Positions 45,160-53,143 of a stretch of 64,000 nucleotides of DNA are shown here, in pieces. The notes under the pieces were generated by a model, which saw nothing but the letters and a program-made list of their open reading frames with translations, ran no database searches and was not told the DNA's origin. This DNA is from Sphingobium sp. (GTDB taxonomy: Bacteria > Pseudomonadota > Alphaproteobacteria > Sphingomonadales > Sphingomonadaceae), in the NCBI RefSeq assembly GCF_003248505.1, contig NZ_QFOA01000002.1:1-64000 (forward strand), given 5' to 3'. Every line of letters starts with the position of its first letter. The stretch's first letter is position 1. Position numbers and translations under genes: made by a program.

Positions 45160-45732
45160 TCATTCGGGCGCTCGGGCAAGCATGGCGGGCCGCGTCGCGG
45201 CCAGCAGGGCATAGGCGACGGCGGCGACGCCGCTCCATAGCAGGGTAGCGTAGAGGTTGGGCGGGAAGTAGCGGGCGAGGCGGGGGATGAAGCCTGCCAG
45301 CGAAGGATCGGCTGAACGTCCACCAAGGAAGTAGAATCCCCCGCTCGAAAACAGTTGCGACACCAGCGTCGCTGCTACCAGGATAAGGAGCAGCATCGGC
45401 AACGCGGAGGGCGCAATGCCGATCTTTTCGGCACCCAACCGCCCGGCAATCCACATCGTGCCATAGGCAGGCAGCAGCATCCAGTAGGCCGGCGTGAAGC
45501 AGTAGCTCGAATGACCGAGCCAGCCGATCACGATCAGATCGATGCCGACCGCCAGCAGGAAAAGGCCTGTAAAGGCCATGGCGCGGCGCACGAGGAAACC
45601 CAGTACGAAGAAGCTGGCGAGGCTGGTGTTGGGCAGGTGCACCACGTCGCTGAGGGAATGGGTGCGGGTGACGAGCATGACGAGAGCGAGCACGCCGAAC
45701 AGGGCGAGATCGAAACGCGAATGGCGGATCAT
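45160..45732 (-). CDS. btuM: BtuM-type cobalamin transporter (solitary ECF S-component)
   Basis: 190 residues, six hydrophobic segments. LALVMLVTRTHSLSDVVHLPNTSLASFFVLGFLVRRAMAFTGLFLLAVGIDLIVIGWLGHSSYCFTPAYWMLLPAYGTMWIAGR matches the BtuM pattern. Cys78 in SSYCFTPAY corresponds to the cysteine that coordinates the cobalt of cobalamin in the characterised Thiobacillus BtuM. It sits in the inner membrane and should take up periplasmic cobalamin delivered by BtuB. GGAGGCCTCCC at the start overlaps the ribosome site. Expression is controlled by the minus-strand cobalamin riboswitch upstream. No ABC subunits follow, as expected for BtuM. Confidence 0.82.
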   Translation of the reverse strand: MIRHSRFDLALFGVLALVMLVTRTHSLSDVVHLPNTSLASFFVLGFLVRRAMAFTGLFLLAVGIDLIVIGWLGHSSYCFTPAYWMLLPAYGTMWIAGRLGAEKIGIAPSALPMLLLILVAATLVSQLFSSGGFYFLGGRSADPSLAGFIPRLARYFPPNLYATLLWSGVAAVAYALLAATRPAMLARAPE

Positions 45733-45947
45733 GGGAGGCCTCCTGACGGGGGGGGCGGAAGAATTAGCGACACCCCGTCATGCGGAGCGCGCGAGGGAGT
45801 GCGATGCGCATCCTTATGGGCGCACTTTTGCGATCTTAGATGCTGGTCATTTCAAGGCTCCCTTCGACAACAACGCATCATCGTGTCGTCCGCGAAGGAT
45901 GTGCCTTCGTCCGCCCGGTACATCCCGCCCGCGCAGAGAAACGACCG

Positions 45948-46125
45948 CAACAGGCCGGTTTCCTGACTTACCGGATCGTCGCGCCTGTCGCCGCCTTCTC
46001 GGGGACAAAGCCCAATGGCATAGTGGCGACGCGCTCACCGGTCACAGTTGCGGGAGCAGCGCCGGATAGGATGGCTGGCTGCCATCGCCCGGACTTCCCG
46101 ATTAAGCTCCTTCGAGCACCTGTTG
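45948..46125 (-). ncRNA. Cobalamin riboswitch upstream of btuM
   Basis: Read on the minus strand: closing helix CAACAGG (46125-46119) with CCTGTTG (45954-45948), then GCTTAATCGGGAAGTCCGGG, the B12 box CTGCTCCCGCAACTGTGACC, and CCGGTAAGTCAGGAAACCGG. All three hallmark blocks are present in order. It lies 216 bases upstream of btuM and head-to-head with the plus-strand riboswitch of btuB. Confidence 0.93.
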
Positions 46126-46210
46126 CGGGCGCATCGTTATGCGAAGTCTTCGCCATGCGCAACTATTGGTACTTGCCGCGCGCTGGACGCGCCGTTACTT
46201 GCCGCTTCCA

Positions 46211-46378
46211 GCGACAGGTTCCCCGAAAGGGGATCAAGAGGGAACGGGGTGTAAAACCCCGGCTGCCCCTGCAACTGTAAGCGGCGAGCCGACCGGCTAC
46301 TAAGCCATTGGGATTTCACGATCCTGAGAAGGCGTCCGGACCGGCCCTGACCCGTGAGCCAGGAGACCTGCCTGACGC
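46211..46378 (+). ncRNA. Cobalamin riboswitch upstream of btuB-cob operon
   Basis: Closing helix GCGAC-AGGT / ACCT-...-CGC, the B12 box CTGCCCCTGCAACTGTAAGC, and CTGACCCGTGAGCCAGGAGA are all present. The btuB start is 223 bases further on, leaving room for an expression platform. It controls btuB and probably the whole cob operon. Confidence 0.95.
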
Positions 46379-46601
46379 CGTCGTTCTTCGTTCGGGCAGG
46401 GTGCACCGAACGTTCGAGGTTGCCGCCTTCTTAAACGAAGTCGGCAATATCCCTCGCGAAACGACAGCCACCGCCGGCCGGGATGTCCCGCGCGGGAAGC
46501 GATGTCTCGTCTGGTCCCGTCAGGGGCACAGTCCTTGGCGCGCGCTTCTTTCGCGGGGCGTGACGGCAGGTCAACGCCGTTCGTCAGGGGGGAACCGCAC
46601 C

Positions 46602-48533
46602 ATGCGTCCTGTCAGTCTTTCTCTCGTTGCCATGCTTGCTCTCCTCTCGTCTCCCGCGCTTGCGGAGGAGGCTGCGCCTGCCGACGCGCCCGATCCGTCT
46701 ATCGTCGTTACGGCGCTACGCAGCCCCGTCGAACAGACCCGTGTATCTGCGACCGTCACCGTGCTCGATGAACGGGAAATCCGGGCGCAGCAACCCATAG
46801 CGCTCACCGATCTGCTGCTGCGCACGCCGGGAATCAGCCTCAGCCGCAACGGCGGGTTCGGCACGACCACTTCCCTTCGCATCCGGGGCGCGGACGCTTC
46901 GCAAACGGTCATGGTGATCGACGGCGTACGGATTTCCGATCCGTCGGCGACGGGGGGCGGATACTCCTTCTCGAACCTGTTGATCGACGACATCGAACGC
47001 GTCGAAATCCTGCGTGGGCCGCAATCGATCCTGTGGGGCAGCGACGCCATCGGTGGGGTCGTCAACGTGCTGACCCGCCGGGCCGAGCAGCCGCTGGAAG
47101 GGAGCATGGCGGTCGAAGCGGGCACGCATTCCACCGTCAACGCCCAGGCCGGGATCGGCGGCACCGGACCTCTGCTCGACTGGCGCGTGTCTGGATCGAC
47201 GTTCGCCACAGACGGCATTTCGGCACGCAGCAACGGCACCGAAGCGGACGGCTATCGCCGCAAATCGGCCAGCGGCACGGCGACGCTCAAGCTTGCGCCA
47301 AATCTTTCGGTGGATTTGCGGGGCTATTGGGCCGACGCCCGGAACGAATTCGACGGTACGTCAGGCGATTCGCGGGCCTATGGCCTGACGACGGAATGGA
47401 CCGGCTATGCGGGCGTCAACCTCGCTCTGTTCGACGGTCGCCTTGCCAACCGGTTCGCGGTGCTTCAGACCGAAACGGACCGGGAGAATTACGATCCTGC
47501 CCGTGCGATCCGCCCCCTGAACTTCGACGCGCATGGCCGCGTGCGCCGCTTCGAATATCAGGGGACGCTTAGGGTCTCCGATATGTTGCAGGCGGTGTTC
47601 GGGGCCGAGCGGGAGGAGCAGCGGATGACCACCGCGTCGCCCGGTAACAACAGGGTTCCTTATGCTCTGGTGCCGCAAAGCGCCGACACCAACAGTGTCT
47701 ATGCCGAACTGCGCGTCACCCCGTTCGAAGGCTTTACCGTCAATGGCGGGGTGCGCCATGACGACCAGTCCCGCTTTGGCGGAAACACGGTGTTCACCGG
47801 CGGAGCGGTCTATACGCCCAACGCCGGTCGCACGGTGATCCGCGCCAGCTATGACGAAGGGTTCAAGGCACCGTCGCTCTACCAGCTATTCAGCATCTAC
47901 GGCTCGGCATCGCTTCAGCCGGAAAAAGCGAAAGGCTGGTCGGTCGGGGCCGAACACGCATTGGGCGACGCCTTCCACGCGTCCGCGACATGGTTCGAAC
48001 GGGACACCGAAAATCTCATCGATTTCGCTAATTGTCCGACTGTCGGCACCTTGCCCGCGGCTTGTTTCATTCCCGGCACGACCACCAGCCGGTTCGGTTA
48101 TTACGCCAATGTGCGCAAGGCGCGCGCGAAGGGCGTCGAACTGGCAGGGCGTGCGCAGGTGGGCGTCCTTTTCGCGTCCGGCAACTATAGCTGGATCGCC
48201 TCCGAGGATCGATCCTCGGGCAGCAGCGACTTCGGGCGGCAACTGGCTCGCGTGCCCCGGCATCTGGCCAATGTGGAGGGCGGCGTCGATCTGCCGCAGG
48301 GATTGCGCGCCAGCGTAGCCGCGCGGTATTCGGGCAGGACGTTCGATCGGGCAGGCAATGCGGCGGAGTTGCCGGATTACTGGCTGGTCGATCTGCGCGC
48401 ACAATGGCGCCTTGCGCAGGGGCTGACCGTACACGGACGTGTCGAAAACCTGGCCGACAAGCGATACGAGACGGCGGGCGGCTACGGTGCGTTGGGACGC
48501 ACGGTCTATCTCGGCATTCGGAGCCGCTTCTGA
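46602..48533 (+). CDS. btuB: BtuB, TonB-dependent cobalamin receptor
   Basis: 643 residues from ATG 46602 (GGGGGGA upstream); the open frame back to 46308 runs through the riboswitch and is not used. Signal peptide MRPVSLSLVAMLALLSSPALA, TonB box PSIVVTALRSP, plug VTVLDEREIRAQQPIALTDLLLRTPGISLSRNGG, RIRGADASQTVMVIDGVRI, RVEILRGPQSILWGSDAIGGVVNVLTRR, and the BtuB-like C-terminus GRVENLADKRYETAGGYGALGRTVYLGIRSRF. It imports cobalamin or cobinamide across the outer membrane. First gene of a nine-gene chain with overlapping ends. Confidence 0.95.
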   Translation: MRPVSLSLVAMLALLSSPALAEEAAPADAPDPSIVVTALRSPVEQTRVSATVTVLDEREIRAQQPIALTDLLLRTPGISLSRNGGFGTTTSLRIRGADASQTVMVIDGVRISDPSATGGGYSFSNLLIDDIERVEILRGPQSILWGSDAIGGVVNVLTRRAEQPLEGSMAVEAGTHSTVNAQAGIGGTGPLLDWRVSGSTFATDGISARSNGTEADGYRRKSASGTATLKLAPNLSVDLRGYWADARNEFDGTSGDSRAYGLTTEWTGYAGVNLALFDGRLANRFAVLQTETDRENYDPARAIRPLNFDAHGRVRRFEYQGTLRVSDMLQAVFGAEREEQRMTTASPGNNRVPYALVPQSADTNSVYAELRVTPFEGFTVNGGVRHDDQSRFGGNTVFTGGAVYTPNAGRTVIRASYDEGFKAPSLYQLFSIYGSASLQPEKAKGWSVGAEHALGDAFHASATWFERDTENLIDFANCPTVGTLPAACFIPGTTTSRFGYYANVRKARAKGVELAGRAQVGVLFASGNYSWIASEDRSSGSSDFGRQLARVPRHLANVEGGVDLPQGLRASVAARYSGRTFDRAGNAAELPDYWLVDLRAQWRLAQGLTVHGRVENLADKRYETAGGYGALGRTVYLGIRSRF

Positions 48534-48940
48534 TGTTGCGCGCGGTGGAGCCGGGTCCGGCGGTGGTGGTGTGCTCCACCTGCCGCCTTTCGTCCGAGCT
48601 GCGCGAAGACGCGGAGGGTCGTCGCGGCGGCGCGCTGCTGGCGCAGGCAATGCGCGACGCGCAACAGGCCGAACCGCGCCTTCAGCGCGTGCAGGTGCAG
48701 GAAATGGCGTGCCTGTTCGCCTGCCAGAGCCATTGCACTGTCCATGTGCGCGCCCCGGGCAAGGTCGGCTATGTGCTCGGTCGGTTCGAACCGGGGGCGG
48801 AAGCGGCGCGCGCGATCCTGGAGTATGCGGCGCTGCATGCCGACAGCGCCGAAGGTACGGTGCCTTATGCACAGTGGCCGCAGGGGGTACGGGGACATTT
48901 CATCACCCGCACGCCACCGGATGGGTTTGTATGCACGTGA
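48533..48940 (+). CDS. DUF1636 metal-binding (thioredoxin-like ferredoxin) protein
   Basis: 135 residues. ATG 48533 overlaps the btuB stop (TGATG). Cysteines CSTCRLS near residues 14-17 and CLFACQSHC near 60-68 form the DUF1636 pattern, similar to thioredoxin-fold 2Fe-2S ferredoxins. DUF1636 genes recur in cobalamin operons and are suspected to act in metal or redox steps, but no activity is established. It sits between receptor and cobT and overlaps cobT by 10 bases. Candidates: a reductase for cob(II)alamin or cobalt handling (inference). Confidence 0.8.
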   Translation: MLRAVEPGPAVVVCSTCRLSSELREDAEGRRGGALLAQAMRDAQQAEPRLQRVQVQEMACLFACQSHCTVHVRAPGKVGYVLGRFEPGAEAARAILEYAALHADSAEGTVPYAQWPQGVRGHFITRTPPDGFVCT

Positions 48941-49953
48941 TCCGCTTCGACGACGAACGGGCGTTTGCCCATGCTCTGGAAAGACTCCCCTTGTCCGATC
49001 CTGCTTGGGTCAGGCTGGCGCGCGAACGGCAGGCCAGTCTGACCAAGCCTGCCGGTTCATTGGGTCGGCTGGAGGATATCGCTGCCTTCATCTGCGGCTG
49101 GCAGGGCACCGCGATGCCAGCGCTGGACCGGATTCACATTGCGATCTTCGCCGGCAACCATGGCGTGGCGGGGCAGGGCGTCAGCGCTTTTCCCGTCGAG
49201 GTGACGGCCCAGATGGTCGCCAACTTTCAAGAGGGCGGCGCGGCCGTCAATCAGCTGGCGCACATTTGCGGCGCGTCGCTCTCGGTGGTGGCGCTCGATC
49301 TGGATCGACCGACCGGCGACATCACGCGGGAAGCCGCCATGTCGCCCCAAGAGTGCCTCGACGCGCTCAATGCCGGGGCGGCGGCGGTCGCGCACGACAC
49401 CCAACTGCTCATAGTCGGCGAAATGGGCATCGCCAATACCACGCCGGCTGCGGCGCTATGCCTCAATGCCTTTGGCGGTGCGGCGCAGGACTGGTGTGGG
49501 CGCGGCAGCGGGGTGGACGACATGGGCGTTGCGCGCAAGATCGCGGCGGTTGACGCGGCCATGGCGCAGCACGGTCCTTATTGCACTACGCCCTTCGAAA
49601 CGCTGCGCCGCCTGGGCGGGCGTGAAATTGCGGCGATGGCGGGCGCCATCCTCGCCGCGCGGTTGCAACGGGTGCCGGTCATGCTCGACGGGTTTATCTG
49701 CTGCGCCAGCGTCGCGCCGCTGGTCGTCGCGCAGGACGGGTTCCTGGACCATTGCCTTGCCGGTCATTGCTCGGCTGAACAAGGGCATACGCGGCTGCTC
49801 GGCCATTTCGGGCTGTCCCCCTTGTTGCAGCTGGGCATGCGGCTGGGTGAAGGGTCGGGCGCGGCGGTGGCCGTGCATCTGGTGCGCGCGGCGCTTGCCA
49901 CCCACAACGGCATGGCGACATTCGCACAGGCCGCCGTGACGCAGGCGATATGA
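48931..49953 (+). CDS. cobT: CobT, nicotinate-nucleotide:dimethylbenzimidazole phosphoribosyltransferase
   Basis: 340 residues from ATG 48931. The very long open frame starting at 48439 is rejected because it runs through btuB and DUF1636. Motifs: RQASLTKPAGSLGRLEDIAAFI, IFAGNHGVAGQGVSAFP, EMGIANTTPAAAL, GRGSGVDD, and the catalytic Glu307 in RLGEGSGAAVA. It activates dimethylbenzimidazole to alpha-ribazole phosphate for the lower ligand of cobalamin. Followed by cobC with a 4-base overlap. Confidence 0.97.
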   Translation: MHVIRFDDERAFAHALERLPLSDPAWVRLARERQASLTKPAGSLGRLEDIAAFICGWQGTAMPALDRIHIAIFAGNHGVAGQGVSAFPVEVTAQMVANFQEGGAAVNQLAHICGASLSVVALDLDRPTGDITREAAMSPQECLDALNAGAAAVAHDTQLLIVGEMGIANTTPAAALCLNAFGGAAQDWCGRGSGVDDMGVARKIAAVDAAMAQHGPYCTTPFETLRRLGGREIAAMAGAILAARLQRVPVMLDGFICCASVAPLVVAQDGFLDHCLAGHCSAEQGHTRLLGHFGLSPLLQLGMRLGEGSGAAVAVHLVRAALATHNGMATFAQAAVTQAI

Positions 49954-50528
49954 GCGGACGGCTGATCCATTTGCTGCGCCACGGTCCGCCCTTGCGCCCC
50001 GGCCTGCTGCACGGCCATGGTGACGAACCCCCTGCCGCCCCGGACGGAGGACTGGCGGGAGCCGTGCCGGACGATATCCCGATCGGCGTGGTCGTCAGTT
50101 CCGATCTGCGCCGTGCCCGGGCCGGAGCGGACAGTCTCGCGCAGGCGCGGGGGCTTGCCGTCACGGTCGACAGCCGGTGGCGCGAACTGGATTTCGGGTC
50201 ATGGGACGGGGCTGCGCCAGGGCAGATGGATGCCGATGCGCTCGCACGGTTCTGGGACGATCCGGACACCAACCCGCCGCCGGGCGGTGAGCGTTGGTCG
50301 GCCCTCGTCGCGCGGGTCGGGCAGGCATTGGCCGCTTTGCCGCCCGATACGCTGGTGGTGACGCATGGCGGAGCGATGCGGGCGGCCATCGCCGTGCTCA
50401 CCGGCTTGGACTGTCGGCAGGTATGGGCGCTCGACCTTCCCTACGCAGCGCTGCTGAGTATGCGGATCTGGCCGACAACGCCGCTTTCGGGGCAGATCGT
50501 CGGTCTTCGCGTTCGGTTGCCGGGATGA
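49950..50528 (+). CDS. cobC: CobC-type alpha-ribazole phosphatase
   Basis: 192 residues, histidine phosphatase superfamily: LLRHGPP with catalytic His11, WRELDFGSWDG, and THGGAMRAA. It removes phosphate from alpha-ribazole-5'-phosphate (or adenosylcobalamin-5'-phosphate). ATG overlaps the cobT stop by 4 bases and its own stop overlaps cobS by 4. Confidence 0.88.
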   Translation: MSGRLIHLLRHGPPLRPGLLHGHGDEPPAAPDGGLAGAVPDDIPIGVVVSSDLRRARAGADSLAQARGLAVTVDSRWRELDFGSWDGAAPGQMDADALARFWDDPDTNPPPGGERWSALVARVGQALAALPPDTLVVTHGGAMRAAIAVLTGLDCRQVWALDLPYAALLSMRIWPTTPLSGQIVGLRVRLPG

Positions 50529-51238
50529 AAAGCGCGATCCTCGCTCTCCAGTTCATGACGCGCCTCCCGCTGCCGTCCATCGCTGCCACCCCGGAGGATT
50601 TCGGCAGGGCGATCCGCTGGTTTCCGTTGGCGGGTGCGGTCGTGGGGGCAGGTATCGTGGCCGCCGGATGGCTGGGCGTGCAGCGCGATCCGGCGCTCGG
50701 TGCGATGCTGGCCGTGGCGACCTGGGTGGGCCTGACCGGGGCGCTGCATCTCGACGGGCTTGGCGACATGGCCGATGCGGCGGGCGCGGCGCATGGCGAC
50801 CCGAAGCGCGTGCGCGAAGTGCTTGCCGACCCGCATCTCGGCAGCTTCGGCGTGACAGCCATCGCGCTGCAAATCCTGGCGAAGTTCGTGCTGGCAGGGC
50901 TGGTGCTGAAAGCGGGCATGTTCGCGGCCCTCGCCCTCGTGCCGATACTGGCGCGAATCGGCCCGATCCTTTGGGCGCGCTGGCTGCCGCCGCTGCATGA
51001 AGGATTGGGCACTATGTTTCGACAAGGCGCGACTCTGCCGGTACCGATCGTGTGGCTTCTCGCATGGGGCCTTTGCGCGATGGCGATAGCGCCGCTGCTG
51101 CTGGTGGCGGTGCCGGTCCTCGGCCTCTGGCCGCTGTGGCTGCGGGCGCGGATCGGGGGTATTTCGGGCGATGGGCATGGCGCGGGGATCGAACTTGTCG
51201 AAACCGCCGCGCTGCTGGCACTGGTGCTGGCTCGATGA
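50525..51238 (+). CDS. cobS: CobS, adenosylcobinamide-GDP ribazoletransferase
   Basis: 237 residues, integral membrane. FMTRLPLPSI near the start, the metal/substrate motif LHLDGLGDMADAAGA and DPHLGSFGVTAIALQILAKF are CobS signatures, and it ends GDGHGAGIELVETAALLALVLA. It joins adenosylcobinamide-GDP with alpha-ribazole. ATGA overlaps at both ends. Confidence 0.96.
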   Translation: MKSAILALQFMTRLPLPSIAATPEDFGRAIRWFPLAGAVVGAGIVAAGWLGVQRDPALGAMLAVATWVGLTGALHLDGLGDMADAAGAAHGDPKRVREVLADPHLGSFGVTAIALQILAKFVLAGLVLKAGMFAALALVPILARIGPILWARWLPPLHEGLGTMFRQGATLPVPIVWLLAWGLCAMAIAPLLLVAVPVLGLWPLWLRARIGGISGDGHGAGIELVETAALLALVLAR

Positions 51239-52215
51239 CGGCGGGCTTTGCCCATCATGGCGGGCGGCTTCGCGAAGCTTGCGACCGTTTCGGCGGGCGT
51301 CCCGAGGAATGGATCGACCTCTCCACCGGCATCAACCCGAATGGCTGGCGACCGGCCGAACCGCTTGCCATCGATTGGCGGTGCCTGCCCGATGCCAATG
51401 CGCTGACACAGCTCGAACAGATGGCGGCCCGCTATTTCGGCTGCGATCCCGCATTGTGCGTCGCCGTGCCCGGCAGCGAAACCGGGTTGCGGCTGTTGGC
51501 GCCCCTGCTCGATCTGCCTGGCCTGCATCAGTCTCTGGCCTACGGCACCTATCGCGCCGCTTTCGCGCAAAGGAACATGTTGGCCGATCCGCTGGCGTTG
51601 CCCGCCCGCGCCACCGCGCTGGTGCTGGGCAATCCCAACAATCCCGATGGGAAACTGTTCGCGCGCGACGACCTGCTCGCGCTTCTCGACCATCAGGAGC
51701 GGCATGGCGGCTGGCTGGTCGTCGATGAAGCCTTTGCCGACTGCGATCCCGGCTGGAGCATCGCTGCCGATGTCTGCACGCAGCGGCGGTTGATCGCGTT
51801 GCGATCGTTCGGGAAATTCTTCGGCCTCGCCGGGCTGCGGCTCGGCTTCGTGATCGCGCCGCCTGCGATATTGGCGGGCGTGCGGCAAGCATTGGGCGAC
51901 TGGCCGCTCCATGCGGCGGCGCTGGCGTTCGGAAGCGCTGCTTATGCCGACGCGGCGTGGATCGCCGCGACCCGCCGCGACCTCCCCCGCCGGGCTGCGG
52001 CTCTGGACGCCGTGCTGGTTCGGCACGGGCTGACTCCCCAAGGGGCCTGCCCGCTATTTCGCCTCGTCGCCGCGCCCGGTGCGGGTGCCTTGTTCGAGCC
52101 GCTCGCCCGGCACAGGATTCTGGCCCGGCCCTTCGCCAACCATCCCGATCTGTTGCGCATCGGCCTGCCGGCGGACGACCGGGCGCTCGATCGGCTGGAG
52201 GCGGCACTTGGCTGA
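51235..52215 (+). CDS. cobD: L-threonine-O-3-phosphate decarboxylase (aminotransferase class I fold)
   Basis: 326 residues. HHGGRLREACDRFGG and WIDLSTGINPNGW at the start, NPNNPDGKL, VVDEAFAD, and the PLP lysine Lys194 (RSFGKFFGLAGLRLGF). In Salmonella this is CobD, in Pseudomonas denitrificans nomenclature CobC. It makes (R)-1-amino-2-propanol phosphate for the nucleotide loop. Gene order with cbiB next is classical. Confidence 0.93.
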   Translation: MTAGFAHHGGRLREACDRFGGRPEEWIDLSTGINPNGWRPAEPLAIDWRCLPDANALTQLEQMAARYFGCDPALCVAVPGSETGLRLLAPLLDLPGLHQSLAYGTYRAAFAQRNMLADPLALPARATALVLGNPNNPDGKLFARDDLLALLDHQERHGGWLVVDEAFADCDPGWSIAADVCTQRRLIALRSFGKFFGLAGLRLGFVIAPPAILAGVRQALGDWPLHAAALAFGSAAYADAAWIAATRRDLPRRAAALDAVLVRHGLTPQGACPLFRLVAAPGAGALFEPLARHRILARPFANHPDLLRIGLPADDRALDRLEAALG

Positions 52216-53143
52216 CCCGGTTGCGCTGGTAGCGCTGGCGATCGATGCGGCGCTCGGCTGGCCACGTTGGCTCCATGCGCGCATCGGCCACCCGGTCGGA
52301 CTGTTCGCCAGGGTCATTGCGCGCTGCGAACAGCGGTGGAACCGGCGCACGTGGCGCGCCGGCGCACGCCGGGTCGGCGGAGTTCTCACCGTGGCGGTTC
52401 TGGTCACCATCGCGGGAGGGGGCGGCGTCCTCCTGACGCTGGCTGCCGGGCTGTTGCCGGGTGCGGCCCGGTGGATCGCCCTTGCGATACTGGCATGGCC
52501 CGCGCTGGCGCAGCGCAGCCTCGACCAGCATTTCGTCCCGGTGGTCTCGGCCCTTCAAGCAGGCGATCTGGTCCGGGCGCGGCGGGCGGTCGGCATGATC
52601 GTCGGGCGCGATACCGCAGCGCTGGATGAGGCCGGAGTGGCCCGCGCCGGGATCGAAAGCCTTGCCGAAAGCTTTTGCGACGGCGTCGTCGCGCCCCTGT
52701 TTTGGCTGATGGTAGCAGGGTTGCCGGGCATTTGGGCGATGAAGGCGGTCAACACCGCCGATAGCCTGATCGGCCACAAGGAAGATCCGTGGCGTGACTT
52801 CGGTTGGGCCGCGGCGCGGCTGGACGATGCCATGAACTTCTTGCCCGCGCGAATTTCCGCTTTGCTGATCTGCCTTGCGGGCCCCGGCGGATGGCGCATC
52901 GGGTGGCGGTATCGCCGCGCCCATGCCTCCCCCAACGCCGGCTGGCCCGAAGCGGCGATGGCGGGCGTTCTGGGCATAAGACTGGCGGGGCCGGTCAGCT
53001 ATGAAGGCGCGGTTGCGAACAAGCCGTGGATCGGCGAAGGCGGCGACGCGGATGTGGTCGCGATGGAGCGGGCTAGGCGGATCTATCATCGTGCCTGCGC
53101 GCTGGGCTGGGGACTGGCGGGAGGAGTGGCATGGCTGGCCTGA
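52208..53143 (+). CDS. cbiB: CbiB (CobD in Pseudomonas naming), adenosylcobinamide-phosphate synthase
   Basis: 311 residues, membrane protein. The start is probably TTG 52208: GGAG (52197-52200) lies 7 bases before it, LADPVALVALAIDAALGWPRWLHARIGHPVG is the usual N-terminus, and no ATG is available in the right place. Conserved blocks: VGRDTAALDEAGVARAGIESLAESFCDGVVAPLFW, KAVNTADSLIGHK, FGWAAARLDDAMNFLPARIS, AMAGVLGIRLAGPVSYEG. It attaches aminopropanol phosphate to adenosylcobyric acid. Overlaps the previous gene by 8 bases and cobQ by 13. Confidence 0.93.
   Translation: MADPVALVALAIDAALGWPRWLHARIGHPVGLFARVIARCEQRWNRRTWRAGARRVGGVLTVAVLVTIAGGGGVLLTLAAGLLPGAARWIALAILAWPALAQRSLDQHFVPVVSALQAGDLVRARRAVGMIVGRDTAALDEAGVARAGIESLAESFCDGVVAPLFWLMVAGLPGIWAMKAVNTADSLIGHKEDPWRDFGWAAARLDDAMNFLPARISALLICLAGPGGWRIGWRYRRAHASPNAGWPEAAMAGVLGIRLAGPVSYEGAVANKPWIGEGGDADVVAMERARRIYHRACALGWGLAGGVAWLA

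Noticed and set aside
48439..48930. N-terminal extension of cobT
   Set aside because: It overlaps btuB and DUF1636 in another frame and is Arg/Gly-rich; CobT length and the conserved N-terminus fit ATG 48931.
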